A stretch of 64,000 nt of DNA from Erinaceus europaeus (lineage: Eukaryota > Chordata > Mammalia > Eulipotyphla > Erinaceidae): NCBI RefSeq assembly GCF_950295315.1, contig NC_080176.1, positions 34,871,006 to 34,935,005 of the forward strand, read 5' to 3'. The stretch's first letter is position 1, and the number at the start of each line of letters is the position of its first letter. The position numbers and the translations under genes were made by a program. Shown here in pieces: positions 10,510-20,950 of this stretch. The notes beneath the pieces were generated by a model. It saw only the letters and a list, made by a program, of their open reading frames with translations, made no database searches and had not been told where the DNA came from.

Positions 10510-11150
10510 TTTATATAAGTTAACAGTTTTTTCAATCCCTGAGTTGGAGTTTAGTGGTGTAAAAGCCTTTTTTTTTCCCCCTGTAGGCTATGGTAGCCTG
10601 AGGGCTTTTAAACTATCAATAAGCTTCTTGGCTTAATCAATGACTCCTGACCAAGAGATAAAGCAGGGTGTGGCAGAGATAATCCAGTGGTTATGCAAAG
10701 AGACTTTCACAGCCCTTCAGCTATGCCACCAGGTATAGGTCTTCTCCTGAGTTTCCCGGTTAGATCTCTGTGCCCTGGTGTCCCTCCCTGTTACTGCTCC
10801 AGATTCTGAGGGTAGTAGCAATGGAGACTCAGAGTTGTATTTGGTGAGTCTCTGGGGAGTCCTTTCCTCCCTTCAGCTGTCCCCTTGTTGGTGGAGCAGA
10901 CTGGAGGTGGTGTCTCCACTGACAAACTGTCGAACTGTTAGCAGTCACTTAATCTCTCCTTAGGCCCCTCTCTCCTCTCTGTCACCAGCCACGCGTGTTT
11001 GTACTCACGGGTGATTTACTGGGTTTCTGTGGTCATTCTAGTCCTGTCTTGTTTCGGTCCGGGTGGTCTCCTTTGGTATTCCTAGTTGATCCAGGAGAGG
11101 AGAGGAGAGGAGAGAAAGCGATCTGCTGCTCGTAGCTCCGCCTCCGGAAC
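10510..11150 (-). promoter_or_regulatory. L1 5' UTR / internal promoter region
   Basis: About 640 bp upstream of ORF1 within the element. It is richer in CpG than its surroundings (for example around 10990-11150) and ends abruptly at the TSD with GGAGGCGGAGCTACGAG on the element strand, as expected for the transcription start end of an L1. A 5-unit GGAGA tract lies at about 11096-11116. Promoter activity is inferred from L1 biology, not shown. Confidence 0.7.
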
Positions 11151-11166
11151 TGAATCCTGACTCTGT

Positions 11167-11530
11167 GGGACTGGGTGTTGCTGAACAGTTCTGCTGGGCT
11201 TGTCTGAGAGGTTAGCTGGCAAGAGCTTCTCAGATGACTTCACTCACAGGCATAGTAGCTGGTGCTGGTGATGTCTCCATGTGGGCTCCCATCTTCTAAG
11301 ACTCAAGGTGGCAGCATTCCAAGAAGGCCTAAGCAAAAACAACAGGGTCTCAAGTAGACTTGAATGCTGTCACTTCAAGTGACTGAATGTCTATTCCAAT
11401 TCAAAATGTAGGTGAGCTGATCTCATCTTCTGATGGGAAACAGTGAAGTCAAACATGGGTAGGAGAAATGCTGTCCATTTCTGCAAATAATCAGCTGAAT
11501 TCCATTACTAATGGCAATGGCCAACAAAAT
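11167..11530. other. Unique or ancient-repeat DNA flanking the L1
   Basis: Sequence such as 'ggcatagtagctggtgctggtgatgtctcc' continues the pre-insertion locus seen at 8500-8560. It may be an old unassigned repeat. Confidence 0.4.
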
Positions 11531-11536
11531 CCTTAG

Positions 11537-11567
<31 letters not shown>

Positions 11568-11640
11568 CTTCTCTCTCTCTCCCTCTCTCTCTCTCTCTCC
11601 CTCTTTCTCCCTCTCTCTCTCTCTTTCTTCCTATCTCTCC
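11537..11640. repeat. (CT)n microsatellite
   Basis: About 100 bp of CT dinucleotides with a few interruptions. It is followed by a SINE-like tail remnant 'cctcgataatgacaataaataaataaa' to about 11703. Confidence 0.9.
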
Positions 11641-11720
11641 ATCTATCTGAAAAAACAAGCCTAGAGTAATGAAACCTCGATAATGACAATAAATAAATAA
11701 ATTGGAGACCAGAAGCCACT

Positions 11721-11936
11721 TAAAATTTTTTTTAAGTGTTTATATATTTATTGGATAGACAAACAGAAATCAAGAGGGAAGGTGTGATAGAAAGGGAAAG
11801 AGACAGAGAGACACCTGTGGTACTGCTTCACCACTTGCAAAACTTTCCCCCTGCAGGTGGGGACTGGGGACTTGAACCTTGGTCCTTCCACACTGTAACA
11901 TGTGTGCTCAACCAGGTGCACCACGACCCGACCCCA
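11721..11936 (-). mobile_element. SINE-B
   Basis: Minus orientation: tail 'tatatatttattggatagac', GA-rich region, 'cccctgcaggtggggactgg', and head ending 'caaccaggtgcaccacgacccgacccc'. Little diverged. Confidence 0.9.
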
Positions 11937-12109
11937 TCCTGAAGCCTCTTTTCATTCTGAATCAATTCTATTCAATTTAGTATAAATAAAGCATGACTTC
12001 TTAAAAAAACAACAACTGGATTTCCGTTTTATCAGACTGTAGTCCACTCTATTTGGGACAATGAGTCAAACAGTTACAGAGAAAAAACCAAACAAACATG
12101 TCATTAATG

Positions 12110-12238
12110 TGGCAAGGCAGATAGCTCAACTGGTAAATCACCCACTTCTGTGAGGCTCACACTGCTCCCTGAGGTGCTCTTGGTGCAGAATGGCCCTCTG
12201 GTTTCCCTTTCTCTCTCACAAATGTCTCTATGATATGA
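12110..12238 (+). mobile_element. Diverged tRNA-like SINE (E type)
   Basis: The head 'ggcaaggcagatagctcaactggtaaatc' resembles other tRNA-like heads in the window, followed by a CT-rich stretch. Confidence 0.5.
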
Positions 12239-12240
12239 TA

Positions 12241-12269
12241 TGATTGACTGATTGATTGATTGATTGACT
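12241..12269. repeat. (GATT)n
   Basis: Short tandem tetranucleotide run with one or two GACT variants. Confidence 0.85.
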
Positions 12270-12349
12270 TTGGAGTAGGAAGCTCACCATGCATGCACAA
12301 TTCCATTGCTCTAGCTTTTTCGGTCAGATTGAGGTGCACCTAGAGAGGC

Positions 12350-13026
12350 AGAGATGCCACAGAGACTCCCATGTAGCGTTGGCACTTAGACTTGTGCATC
12401 AGCCTGGTAAGGCATGCTCTTACTCTGAAGGCTGTCGTCAGCCCCTCTTCTAGGAGGCTCACCTGACCAGATTCAAAGGGTCAGGAAATCAACATTAACT
12501 CTCAATGGGAAGAGTGACAAATTTCTGACGAGAGAGTAAATGAACAAGAATGAAGTTATTATCTCGAGAGCTTTTTACAAACTATCTGTGCACAGTTATG
12601 GTCTTGAACAAAATTTTCAAAGCCTTCTTTCTCCTTACAGTTCTATGTATTATATAAAATATTATTTCTACTCAGTTATCAACCTGTATATCATTATTGA
12701 GATTATTCTGTTTCTACCTTCCTAGTCAGTTACCCTTTTTGCCTAGGCAGGAAATGTGCAGTATCATTTAAAACCAAGACCCATCTTCTGTCTCTCCCCA
12801 CTCCACACCTTTCTCATGAAAAGTCAATAAAAAGGTGAGGTCTTGCTGTAGTAAATTCTCTCTCCAGTACTATTGCCTGTTTTCCCTAAAGTCTACACAC
12901 ACAAATCATTGTTTAACTTCCTGGGCATGATACTTTACAATCTTATGTCTTAGTCATTTCCAGCACCTTGGGAATAAAGTTGAGAGAGAAAATAAGAATT
13001 ATTGTCTCTGTGTCTTAGAAAGAAAC
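12350..13026. other. Unique or unrecognised DNA
   Basis: No clear repeat or exon. AT-rich around 12640-12720. Confidence 0.45.
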
Positions 13027-13104
13027 ATTCTTGCTCAAATCGGAGAGGGGATGGGGAATCAGGAACTTACAGGTTTCTTTCCCCTCTCCGATTTGAGCAA
13101 GAAT
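13027..13104. repeat. Perfect 25-bp inverted repeat, 28-nt loop
   Basis: The 25 bases at 13027-13051 (containing TTGCTCAAATCGGAGAGGGG) are exactly reverse-complemented at 13080-13104. Both arms include a CpG (TCGGA/TCCGA). Flanks do not extend the pairing. The whole forms a 78-nt hairpin. Confidence 0.95.
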
Positions 13105-13277
13105 ATGAGTAGAATATTGTTTTCATCTGGACTTTAACATTTTCTGTATATCCTGACAATGCAAAGTTGTCCACCAATCTATTTTTAATAAAGATGGCTC
13201 ACATGTGAAGCCATTTTCTGAAGGCGTAAAAGTGAATTACTGATGATGATTCAATATACTTAAAAGAAAAATTTCTT

Positions 13278-13632
13278 TTTTTTTTTTTTCCTCCAGGGTT
13301 ATTGCTGGGCTCCGTGCCTGCACCATGAATCCACCGCTCCTGGAGGCCATTTTTTCCCCCTTTTTGTTGCCCTAGTTGTTGCAGCTTCGTTGGGGTTATT
13401 ATTGCCATTGTTGACGTTGCTTTGTTGTTGGATAGGACAGAGAGAAATGGAGAGAGGAGGGGAAGACAGAGAGAGAGGGGAGAGAAAGATAGACACCTGT
13501 AGACCTGCTTCACCCCCTGTGAAGCGACTCCCCTGCAGGTGGGGAGCCAGGGGCTCGAACTGGGATTCTTATGCCGGTCCCTGCGCTTTGTGCTACGTGC
13601 GCTTAACCCACTGCGCCACCGCCCGACTCCCT
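13278..13632 (-). mobile_element. SINE-A, long form with terminal domain
   Basis: Minus orientation. The terminal domain (13290-13350) is closed by CCTCCAGG/CCTGGAGG, then the GTTGTTG middle, the GAGAG region and a CpG-rich head ending 'cccactgcgccaccgcccgac'. TSD GAAAAATTTCTT at 13266-13277 and 13637-13648. Retained CpGs suggest youth. Confidence 0.96.
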
Positions 13633-13649
13633 AAAGGAAAAATTTCTTA

Positions 13650-14204
13650 TGTAAAGATGGAATTGTTTCAAACCTTTAGATGTCACCAAAAGTCAGCTGG
13701 GGAACTTGGGGCATTTTAAAAGAACAATGGAGAGTTATCCAGCTTGATTATACATTAAGCTGTTTTGTGATTTTTCTCCCCGAAAAGAAGAAAAGAAACA
13801 ACATTTTCTCCACCAAATATCTTCAAAACATGGTCTTTCTAAGCAGATTGTCTGTCCTTGGTTAACATTCCCAGCTGCCTCTTTGTGATCCAAATGACTG
13901 TTTACTTACAAAAGAAACAAGCAAAAGGAAACACTGAAGGACACTTCTTTTAATATTGACCTTCACAAACATTCGGATCATTTTCTTTTTATTGAGAACC
14001 AACTAGACACACAAATTCTGTAAGAGGCAATGAGGAGGCAACAGGAGTGACAACAGCAAAGAAAAAAAGAAAAAGCAGCTCTGCTGTGGCTACTTTTGTA
14101 AGAAAACTCACTATTCTACCCAGCTCTACAAAACAAGATGATTTCATTTCCCAGAGACCTCAGCTAGTGTCTGACAAACAGACAATAGTAGAAGATTTAG
14201 GAGC
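13650..14204. other. Unique or unrecognised DNA
   Basis: A/T-rich sequence without recognisable features. Confidence 0.4.
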
Positions 14205-14400
14205 CGGCACTGTAGTGGTTAAAAGGTCTGGATTTAGGAGCTGTGCAAATTGGAGCAAGTTGCCAAAATTATCTGTGCCTCTGTATTTGTTGTTTGTTTT
14301 GTGTTTTTAATCTGTAAAATGGAAATAATAAAAGCAATTTCTTGTTTGGGTCACTGTGAGAATTAATTATTAGAGCCATGTCTGCTACTCAGAAATGTTG
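14205..14400 (-). mobile_element. MIR, minus strand
   Basis: 'cactgtagtggttaaaaggtctgg', 'ctgtgcctctgta' and 'taatctgtaaaatggaaataata' follow the reverse MIR layout. Confidence 0.8.
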
Positions 14401-14433
14401 TATGTATTAAATAAGTTAAAAACAAGAAGGAAA

Positions 14434-14580
14434 AGCCAGAGAAACAGCTCAATTTGCTATGCTCATGGCCCAAGTGGGAACCCTGGCACTACATGGGAGA
14501 GGCAGTGACACTGCAGGAAGCTCATTTAATGTGTTCTCTCTCTTTGTCTCTGTCTCTGTTTCTCTCTCTCTCTTCCCTGT
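14434..14580 (+). mobile_element. Diverged tRNA-like SINE (E/G type)
   Basis: Head 'gccagagaaacagctcaatttgctatgc', then 'ggaaccctggcactacatgggag' and a CT-rich region. Its end meets the tail of the next, oppositely oriented SINE. Confidence 0.6.
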
Positions 14581-14755
14581 TATTTATTTATTTATTTATT
14601 TATTTATCTATCAGAGTACTGCTCAGCTCTGGTTAATGGTGGTGCAGTATGATTGAACCTGGAACCTTGGAGCCTCAGGCAAGAGAGTTGTGTTGTGTTT
14701 TGTTTTTCTTTCAAGAGTCTTTTTGGCATCACCATTAGACTATTTCTCGTGCTCT
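14581..14755 (-). mobile_element. SINE-C with expanded tail
   Basis: A (TTTA)n tail, then 'cagagtactgctcagctctggttaatggtggtgcag' and 'ggaaccttggagcctcaggca'. The head is degraded by a T-rich insertion around 14690-14712. Confidence 0.8.
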
Positions 14756-15004
14756 CTATGTTTATTAGAATAGCAACAACAACAACGACAAAAACTTGTT
14801 GAAGTGGTGAAATCCCACAGGTGCAAAGCCTGGCTGTACAAAAAAAGAAGAAAATTTTAAAACCACTTCAGTGCATTGTGCATACAAAGTAGTATTAACA
14901 TTACTATTACTATTACTAGTAACATGTCTAATCAATGTGAAGGGATCCTGGGAAGAGGGCTTTTGTTTCCTAGTGATTCTTTTTTCTTTTTAAAAACATA
15001 TTAT

Positions 15005-15100
15005 TTTCCTAAATATTTTATTTTAATGATAGAAATACAGAAAGAAACACCAGAGCACTGCTCAACTCTGGTTTATGGTAGTGCAGGGGGCCTTGAGTCT
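15005..15100 (-). mobile_element. SINE-C fragment
   Basis: Contains 'accagagcactgctcaactctggtttatggtagtgcagggg'. The tRNA-like head is missing. Confidence 0.75.
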
Positions 15101-15512
15101 TTGCTAAGGAAATTTCTATTGTCTGACATAAAATGAGGCCATGTAGTTATTAATACATTAGTTATATTGCACTGAAATACATAGTATTTCAGGACCCTCT
15201 TTAAGGAATGAGTCTTCATTATTCCATTTTTTCAGGCACCAACATTCCTGCTTCTGTGCCCACTCTCCCCTGGGGGCTTGGAAGACAGATGTGCATGTGT
15301 CACGATTCAAACTATGACTATTGAGTAGGTCGCCGTCTCATCTGTAAAACAGGTATGAAATTTCACATGATGATTAAAGGAGTCAGAGAAAGCACTGAAC
15401 TCATTGGCCAATGTATATATTGTCATTAAGGTTCTTGTTGGGACCCAGCAACTGTCTAACTCTACCACAGATTCCTAGTGGCCATTTCCCCCCTCCTCTC
15501 TGTGTCTCTCTC
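15101..15512. other. Unique or unrecognised DNA
   Basis: Contains 'gtctcatctgtaaaacaggtatgaaatt' (15336-15363), possibly a small MIR remnant in minus orientation. Confidence 0.4.
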
Positions 15513-15725
15513 TTTATTTATTTATTTTTCTCTTTGTATTTATTTCTATAGAGGTTAGAGACAGAGAGACATAGAGAGGGAGAGAGAGAAACAGAGGGAC
15601 AGATACCTGCAGTACTGCTCCTCCTCTTGTGAAGCTTCCTCCTGAACTGAGAGTTTGAATCTGGATCCTCATACATGGTAATATGTGAATGTGTTCACTC
15701 TGCTGGGGCACCAGCACCTGGGCCT
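15513..15725 (-). mobile_element. SINE-B, diverged
   Basis: TTTA-rich tail, purine-rich middle, 'cctgcagtactgctcctcctcttgtgaagcttcctcctg' and a degraded head. Confidence 0.8.
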
Positions 15726-15749
15726 AATAAAAAAATAATAATAAAGCAA

Positions 15750-15856
15750 AGCTGGAAGACTGTGAAGTGGATAAAGCATTGAGCACATAAACATATGGTG
15801 CTGAGTGCAACCCTGGCATTGAATATGCCAGGATGATGCTCTGGTTCTTCCCCCCC

Positions 15857-15891
<35 letters not shown>

Positions 15892-15908
15892 AGTAATAAG
15901 TAAATGGG
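15750..15908 (+). mobile_element. E-type tRNA-like SINE
   Basis: Head 'gactgtgaagtggataaagcattgagc', then 'aatatgccaggatgatgctctggttcttc', a CT-rich stretch and 'cagtaataagtaaa' tail. Confidence 0.7.
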
Positions 15909-15912
15909 TCTT

Positions 15913-16015
15913 AGGCTGGCAAAATAGCTCACTTGAATAATGTACTGCTTTACCATGCACTTGACCCAAGTTTGAACCTAGCCCCCACTCCCTAAAATAA
16001 AGAAATAAAATCATT
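15913..16015 (+). mobile_element. G-type tRNA-like SINE
   Basis: 'gctggcaaaatagctcacttgaataatg' head with 'tttgccatg'-like core and 'acccaagtttgaacctagccccc' B-box region. Short A-rich tail. Confidence 0.7.
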
Positions 16016-16029
16016 AAAAAGAAAGCACT

Positions 16030-16066
16030 TAGTGGGGATAGATAGCATAATAGTTATGCAAATAAT
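16030..16066 (+). mobile_element. SINE-C head fragment
   Basis: Only 'gtggggatagatagcataatagttatgcaaa' is present, ending in an ATAATAATAAT run. A 3'-incomplete copy. Confidence 0.65.
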
Positions 16067-16079
16067 AATAATGATTGAT

Positions 16080-16550
16080 GCTAACATTTCTGAAACTTCT
16101 TTGGAAGACCAAAGAAAGAAAGAAAGAAAACAAAACAAAACAAAACAACAATAAAAAAAAAAAACACCCTGGCCTAAAATATCCCAGAAGATCCATTCTG
16201 AGGCCAAAAGGAAGTGAGGATAATGAAGGAAGTCTGCACTCTGTATCTAAAATATTTCTTTGCTCAGGAGACCTGCTGATGATCAAAGGTGGCTATTTAT
16301 TACCTGATGCATGTTACAGTTGAAATTTAACTTTGGAAATTATGTTTATTATATCTTCATTCTTTCAAAATTCCATTTTATAGCTTTCCATGAATAACTG
16401 ATGTTAGCAAATTAAGTCATTAAAATGAAACAGAACAAACAAGAGTCCTTACTCACTGCCCCCCCCCCCAAGTCCCCTAATATTTTTGGCTTTCCACTGA
16501 GATACTGGGAAAATCATCTATTTTCTTTGGGTTCTGGCTTTCTCATTTAA
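16080..16550. other. Unique DNA with A-rich simple repeats
   Basis: GAAA and AAAAC repeats lie at 16110-16165; a C-run lies at about 16461-16469. Otherwise nothing is recognised. Confidence 0.5.
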
Positions 16551-16567
16551 AAAACTCAAGTTTATGG

Positions 16568-16909
16568 GGGTCGGGCGGTAGCTCAGCGGGTTAAGCACAC
16601 ATGGCACAAAGTGCAAGGACTGGCATAAGGATCCCAGTTCTAGACCCTGGCTCCCCACTTGCAGGTAAGTCACTTCACAGGTGGTGAAACAGGTCTGCAG
16701 GTATCTTTCTCTCCCCCTTTCTGTCTCCCCTCCTCTCTCGATTTCTCTCTGTCCTATCCAACAACAAGGACATCAATAACAACAACAATAATAACCATAA
16801 CAATGATAAAACAACAAGGGCAACAAAAGGGGAAAAAAAAAGACTCCACGAGCAGTGGGTTCATGGTGCAAGCACCGAGGCCCAGCAATAACCCTGGAGG
16901 CAAAAAAAC
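16568..16909 (+). mobile_element. SINE-A, complete long form
   Basis: 342 bp from 'gggtcgggcggtagctcagcgggttaag' to the terminal domain ending 'aataaccctggaggcaaaaaaac'. The perfect 17-bp TSD AAAACTCAAGTTTATGG (16551-16567, 16910-16926) fixes both ends. It is a useful reference copy for the family. Confidence 0.98.
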
Positions 16910-16926
16910 AAAACTCAAGTTTATGG

Positions 16927-17589
16927 TGAAGATCTTTTCTACATCCTATGTTGGGGGTGGGGGGAGGAATGTCCCGGATGGAACTGGTTCCAGCTGGTCA
17001 CTCACTTCTCTGTACTGGAAAGGAATCCAACTAGCCAAATTGAGATATTTCCTCTCAACAAACCTCTTGTAAGTATGTTAATTTTAAATCTGGCAATTAG
17101 TCTAAAGGTGAATCCCATCTTGGTGAAAACTATAAAAGGATTAGGAAATAGAGAAAATGGGGAGATGTTAGCAAGCCTGTCTGGCTTAAGCGCATTTCCC
17201 TTCATCTTTTACTGCTTTTTAACTGAACGAGGTGATAAGCACAAATAACTTACTGCCTTCCAAGCCTGTAGTTAATTTCTCAAGTCCTGGTTAACTCTCA
17301 TAGTACCCAACTTACTTGTATGGGGGCTTTGCTCTTGTTTATTTGTGTAGATATTTTGCACATTCCAAATGATCAAACTGTGTTACATGAAATTCTACTC
17401 AATCTGAATAGCATTTAGATAAATTCATATAATAATGTTTGTTGCTGTGGATTATGAATAAGTGAAATATATTAACCAGTGCTGATGCCAATTTATCCAT
17501 CTCTAAAACTTCTCAGAGATTTAGTTAAACTCTGGGTCATGCTGTGTCATACAAAAATAAGGCACTTTAAAATGAACAATGTCCAGTTT
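16927..17589. other. Unique or unrecognised DNA
   Basis: No repeat family or protein-like frame is recognised. Confidence 0.4.
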
Positions 17590-18305
17590 TTCATTTTTGA
17601 CTTTTGGCTTTAGGCTTGGAGAAGGCAAGGAGATTGGAAACTAACTTGGTAGTGATACAGATACTTGTGCAGCTTTTCAAAGTGATCAGGCTTACATGAA
17701 ATAAGGGCATCCTCATAATGGTGGTCTGAGGTAGGTCCTACCGGCATACTTTTTCCGATAGATATTTAGGTGCACTTTACGATTTCCAAATTGCAACTTT
17801 ATTCTCTCAGCAAATTCGTCACTTTGGTGTTTCCCTCTTGATTTAGAAATAAGCAAAATCTCATTACAAGTTTCAGTGACTTATCTGGTGGCTGTTGTGT
17901 GAAGTGTGGCACTCCATTCCAGCTCATGGGCTGACTTCCCAAATCAGCTTGAGTAACTTGGAACTCAACTCCACTCGATAGTGTAAATTACTGATACCCT
18001 CCCTCATCAAGGTGTTTGTAATATTTTCATTGCTTATACGTCTATGACCATGGTGATTGATTTTAGGACAAGAGTCATCTCCATCTTTGTTTTTCCAGTA
18101 TCCAGAATCCCGTCTGACAAAAAGCTGGAACTTGAGGACTAACATATATGCCATGCGCCTTGCCATACATGAGATCCAGGTTAGAATAACTGGTACTGGA
18201 TGGACAACATCGGAGAACTGTTAGGTCCTTTGGTGTTTTGGTATCTTTTCCTTCACTTCTTTCTCTTTCTATCTGAAAAAGTTGACCCATAATGGCGAAA
18301 ACTTA
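17590..18305 (-). other. Coding-like degenerate block, unidentified
   Basis: Two overlapping minus-strand frames (17924-18166 and 18075-18290) and a third-frame stretch near 17740-17860 read like broken protein rather than random translation. Scattered CpGs persist in an otherwise CpG-poor area. I cannot name a parent gene; it could be an old processed pseudogene, an old transposase, or chance. A run of 16 A lies on the plus strand at its right edge, the wrong side for a minus-strand retrocopy tail. Confidence 0.3.
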
Positions 18306-18421
18306 AAAAAAAAAAAAAAAGCAGGTTCCAAAATTCACAAAATATTTTATTTTACTGGTACTATAAATTTTGCATTTATGATGTCTTACATATGACTAAA
18401 ATGAATTAAATTGATCTTATA

Positions 18422-18612
18422 GGGGCCAGGAGGTGGTGCACCTGATTAAGTGTACACACTACAGTGTGCAAGGTCCCAGGTTCAAGCCCCCAGCTTCCCC
18501 TACAGGGGGAAGCTTCACAAGTGGTGAAGCAGAGCTGTAGGTAACTCTGTCTCTTCCCCTTTCTACCTCCCTCTTCCCTATCAATTTGTCTTTGACTCTA
18601 TCCAATAGTTAG

Positions 18613-18647
<35 letters not shown>

Positions 18648-18667
18648 GTAAAATGTTTTTTAAAAAA
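18422..18667 (+). mobile_element. SINE-B with expanded AAAT tail
   Basis: Head 'ggggccaggaggtggtgcacctgattaag'; tail is an (AAAT)n run of about 9 units at 18612-18650. Confidence 0.92.
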
Positions 18668-20080
18668 ACTGATCCCATCTTTAAGACAGTCATAAAATAG
18701 TAGATAAGGTCAACAAATAGTGATAAATGTAATATAGAATTAGACTATATAGTGGTTGTAATGATGTCTGTGGTGTTTGATTAAAAAGAAAGTCTCAAAA
18801 AAATAAATAAAAATAAAAAGAAAGTCTCACTTGATGTGCAAATGTTATGTTTGCATTTGCTGCATATTCTATTTTCTTGATAAGTAATTGAAAAATACAA
18901 ATTTTCCTTAGCCTTGGAGGTGAGAGAAAAAAAATTTTTGCATTTAAACATTTTAATGTAAACTAGAACAGCTGAATATTCCTAGTGAGGAAAATTAAGA
19001 GGTTTTGTGCGTGAAACTATAATTTTTCCTTAGGCTAATGGTGTTCACTCACGCTGATCTGAGTCTTGGAACCTTATCAATCAACAAATATTTGAGTATC
19101 TATTATGTACCGTACGTTGTGTTAGGCTCTGCAGGGAATCAAAGAAATACAAGGGGTGAACCCTTTTCTCAAGGAATTTATAACTTTGCAGAAGGACTGA
19201 CTTTTCTTTGCCCCCTTCAAAGTCTTTCCATAGAGTTAATTGTATAGAAAGTTGAAGCAGTGGGAAAAATCATGGCACATTAGCAAGCAAGAGTTAACAT
19301 GAAGGCATTTTTTAAGAACCATCCGGTTGTCAACTTAGGGTCTTTTATTTCAAGGTCCTCAGGTATGACTGATTAAAGAGATGAGCACATCCTTTAGAAG
19401 TTAATTCTCCAGATAAATAAAAGGGGCACTGCAAAAATCTACATGTTACAAAATGCAGTAGACAGGCCAGTATGGGGGAATGGTAATCCTTTCATCTTCA
19501 AGGCGAGAAAAAATATTGCATGAGTTCAAGACAAACAAGCCATAAATTTCAGGCTTGAGTCCCACCAGAGCAGCCTCCTAAATAAGGCCCAAAGCAGGAC
19601 TGTCAAGACTGAGTCATCTTGGCTTCACAGAGCATGCAACAGGAAGCACTCCTTTCTATAGCCAACATCAGCCCTCAAGCTCCCAGGGGTTGGTTCACTC
19701 TCTTTCCCAATCCAACTTAAACTCTCAAGAGCTCCAGAGTCAGAAAGTGACAAAGATGCAAAAAACCAATGGTGTCAGCCAAGAACATGTTAAACAAGGG
19801 GGTTCAGTGTCCTCCTGGAGCCAGATCTCATTAGTTGTAAAGCCCTCAGAGACAGACAGGGAAAGGAACAGATTTCTTTGGGGTTCTGTTTATACTTAAG
19901 TGTTTGGTCTTAAGAGACCAAAATGTGACTACGAATGTCTGCCATTAGAGATTATGAAACAGTTCACTTTGGTGTAGCTAGACACTCTTCTGTTTCTTTA
20001 ATTTTCTTGCTTTAAAATCTTAGATCTTCAAATCTGACAGTATCGAAAGTTAGGTGTATGATTTTGTGTGCTTAGACCCT
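18668..20080. other. Mostly unique DNA, one ancient repeat
   Basis: At 19070-19250 the text 'caacaaatatttgagtatctattatgtacc' through 'ttctcaaggaatttataact' resembles the ancient mammalian L2/MIR-type pattern. The remainder is unrecognised. Confidence 0.4.
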
Positions 20081-20091
20081 ATGTGTATTTT

Positions 20092-20365
20092 TCCCCCCTT
20101 TTGTTGCCCTTGTTGTAGCTTCGTTGTGGTTATTACTATTGCCCTTGTTGACGCAATTCGTTGTTGGATAGGACAGAGAGAAATGAAGAGAGGAGGGGAA
20201 GACAAAGAAGGGGAGAAAAGATAGACACCTGCAGACCTGCTTCACCGCCTGTGAAGCGACTCCCCTGCAGGTGGGGAGCCGGGGGCTCGAACCGGGATCC
20301 TTACGCCGGTCCCTGCGCTTTGTGCCACATGCGCTTAACCCACTGCGCCACTGCCCGACCCCCCC
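20092..20365 (-). mobile_element. SINE-A, short form, young
   Basis: Begins at the 'ttttgttgcccttgttgtagcttcg' middle region without the terminal domain. The head keeps CpGs ('gaaccgggatccttacgccggtccctgcg'). TSD ATGTGTATTTT at 20081-20091 and 20366-20376. Confidence 0.96.
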
Positions 20366-20376
20366 ATGTGTATTTT

Positions 20377-20570
20377 AAACAAGGAGGGCTAGCATTTGAG
20401 AGTTTGCTACTGTCAAGCACTATTCTAAATGCAAAATTTTATTGCCATCTCCATTTTATATACAGGGAAAATGAGACACTCAGAAACTGAGTACAGCTGA
20501 TAAATATGTCAATGAAGTTGGAATCTGAATGTAAGAATGTTTTTCCAGACTCTGTCCACATTGACAACTG
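20377..20570 (+). mobile_element. MIR
   Basis: 'caagcactattctaaatgc', 'ccatctccattttatatacagggaaaatgagac' and 'ctgagtacagctgataa' follow the MIR order. The preceding SINE-A inserted just upstream of it or at its edge. Confidence 0.75.
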
Positions 20571-20950
20571 AGCTGTTGTAGTGCTCTTAATAACATGGAA
20601 GGCAAATTATATGCTTCAAATAGGAAACATAAAAGCACATAGTAGGATTCTTTCTGAAGGTATCTGTGTAGATTTGAATTCCAAGAGCACAAAGCCAGTA
20701 GGAATTTGTAGACCACTTCTTACCTTGCCTGTCATATAGTCCAAACTTCTCCCTTAGCCTCACAAATTCCAGATAGAACCTGCCTGACAAACTCATGGAA
20801 AAACAGAGCCTACCTCCAATGGGACAGACAATATTGTATGATAGTGGGAACAGAGACAACTGAGGGCTAACAAATATTAGAGAATGAAAGTTAAAAGTGA
20901 TGTAGATATAAACTGGACTTATATCCAGGATATAGAAATAAGGTATTTGG
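20571..20950. other. Unique or unrecognised DNA
   Basis: No feature is supported. Confidence 0.4.

Larger units (their letters stand above)
8577..11150 (-). mobile_element. L1 with complete 5' end, 3'-truncated, no poly(A)
   Basis: In minus orientation the element runs from a GC-rich 5' UTR (11150 downward) through complete ORF1 and the first 300 codons of ORF2, then stops. It is bounded by the perfect 16-bp direct repeat TGAATCCTGACTCTGT (8561-8576 and 11151-11166). No A-tract sits at the 3' junction. L1 copies are normally 5'-truncated and end in poly(A); this one is the opposite. The flanks join smoothly if the insert and one repeat are removed, which supports a single insertion event. 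Confidence 0.93.

Noticed and set aside
9917..10636. Plus-strand open frame of 239 codons
   Set aside because: It is the antisense of the L1 ORF1 coiled-coil region; Ser/Leu-rich composition is the shadow of ORF1 codons.
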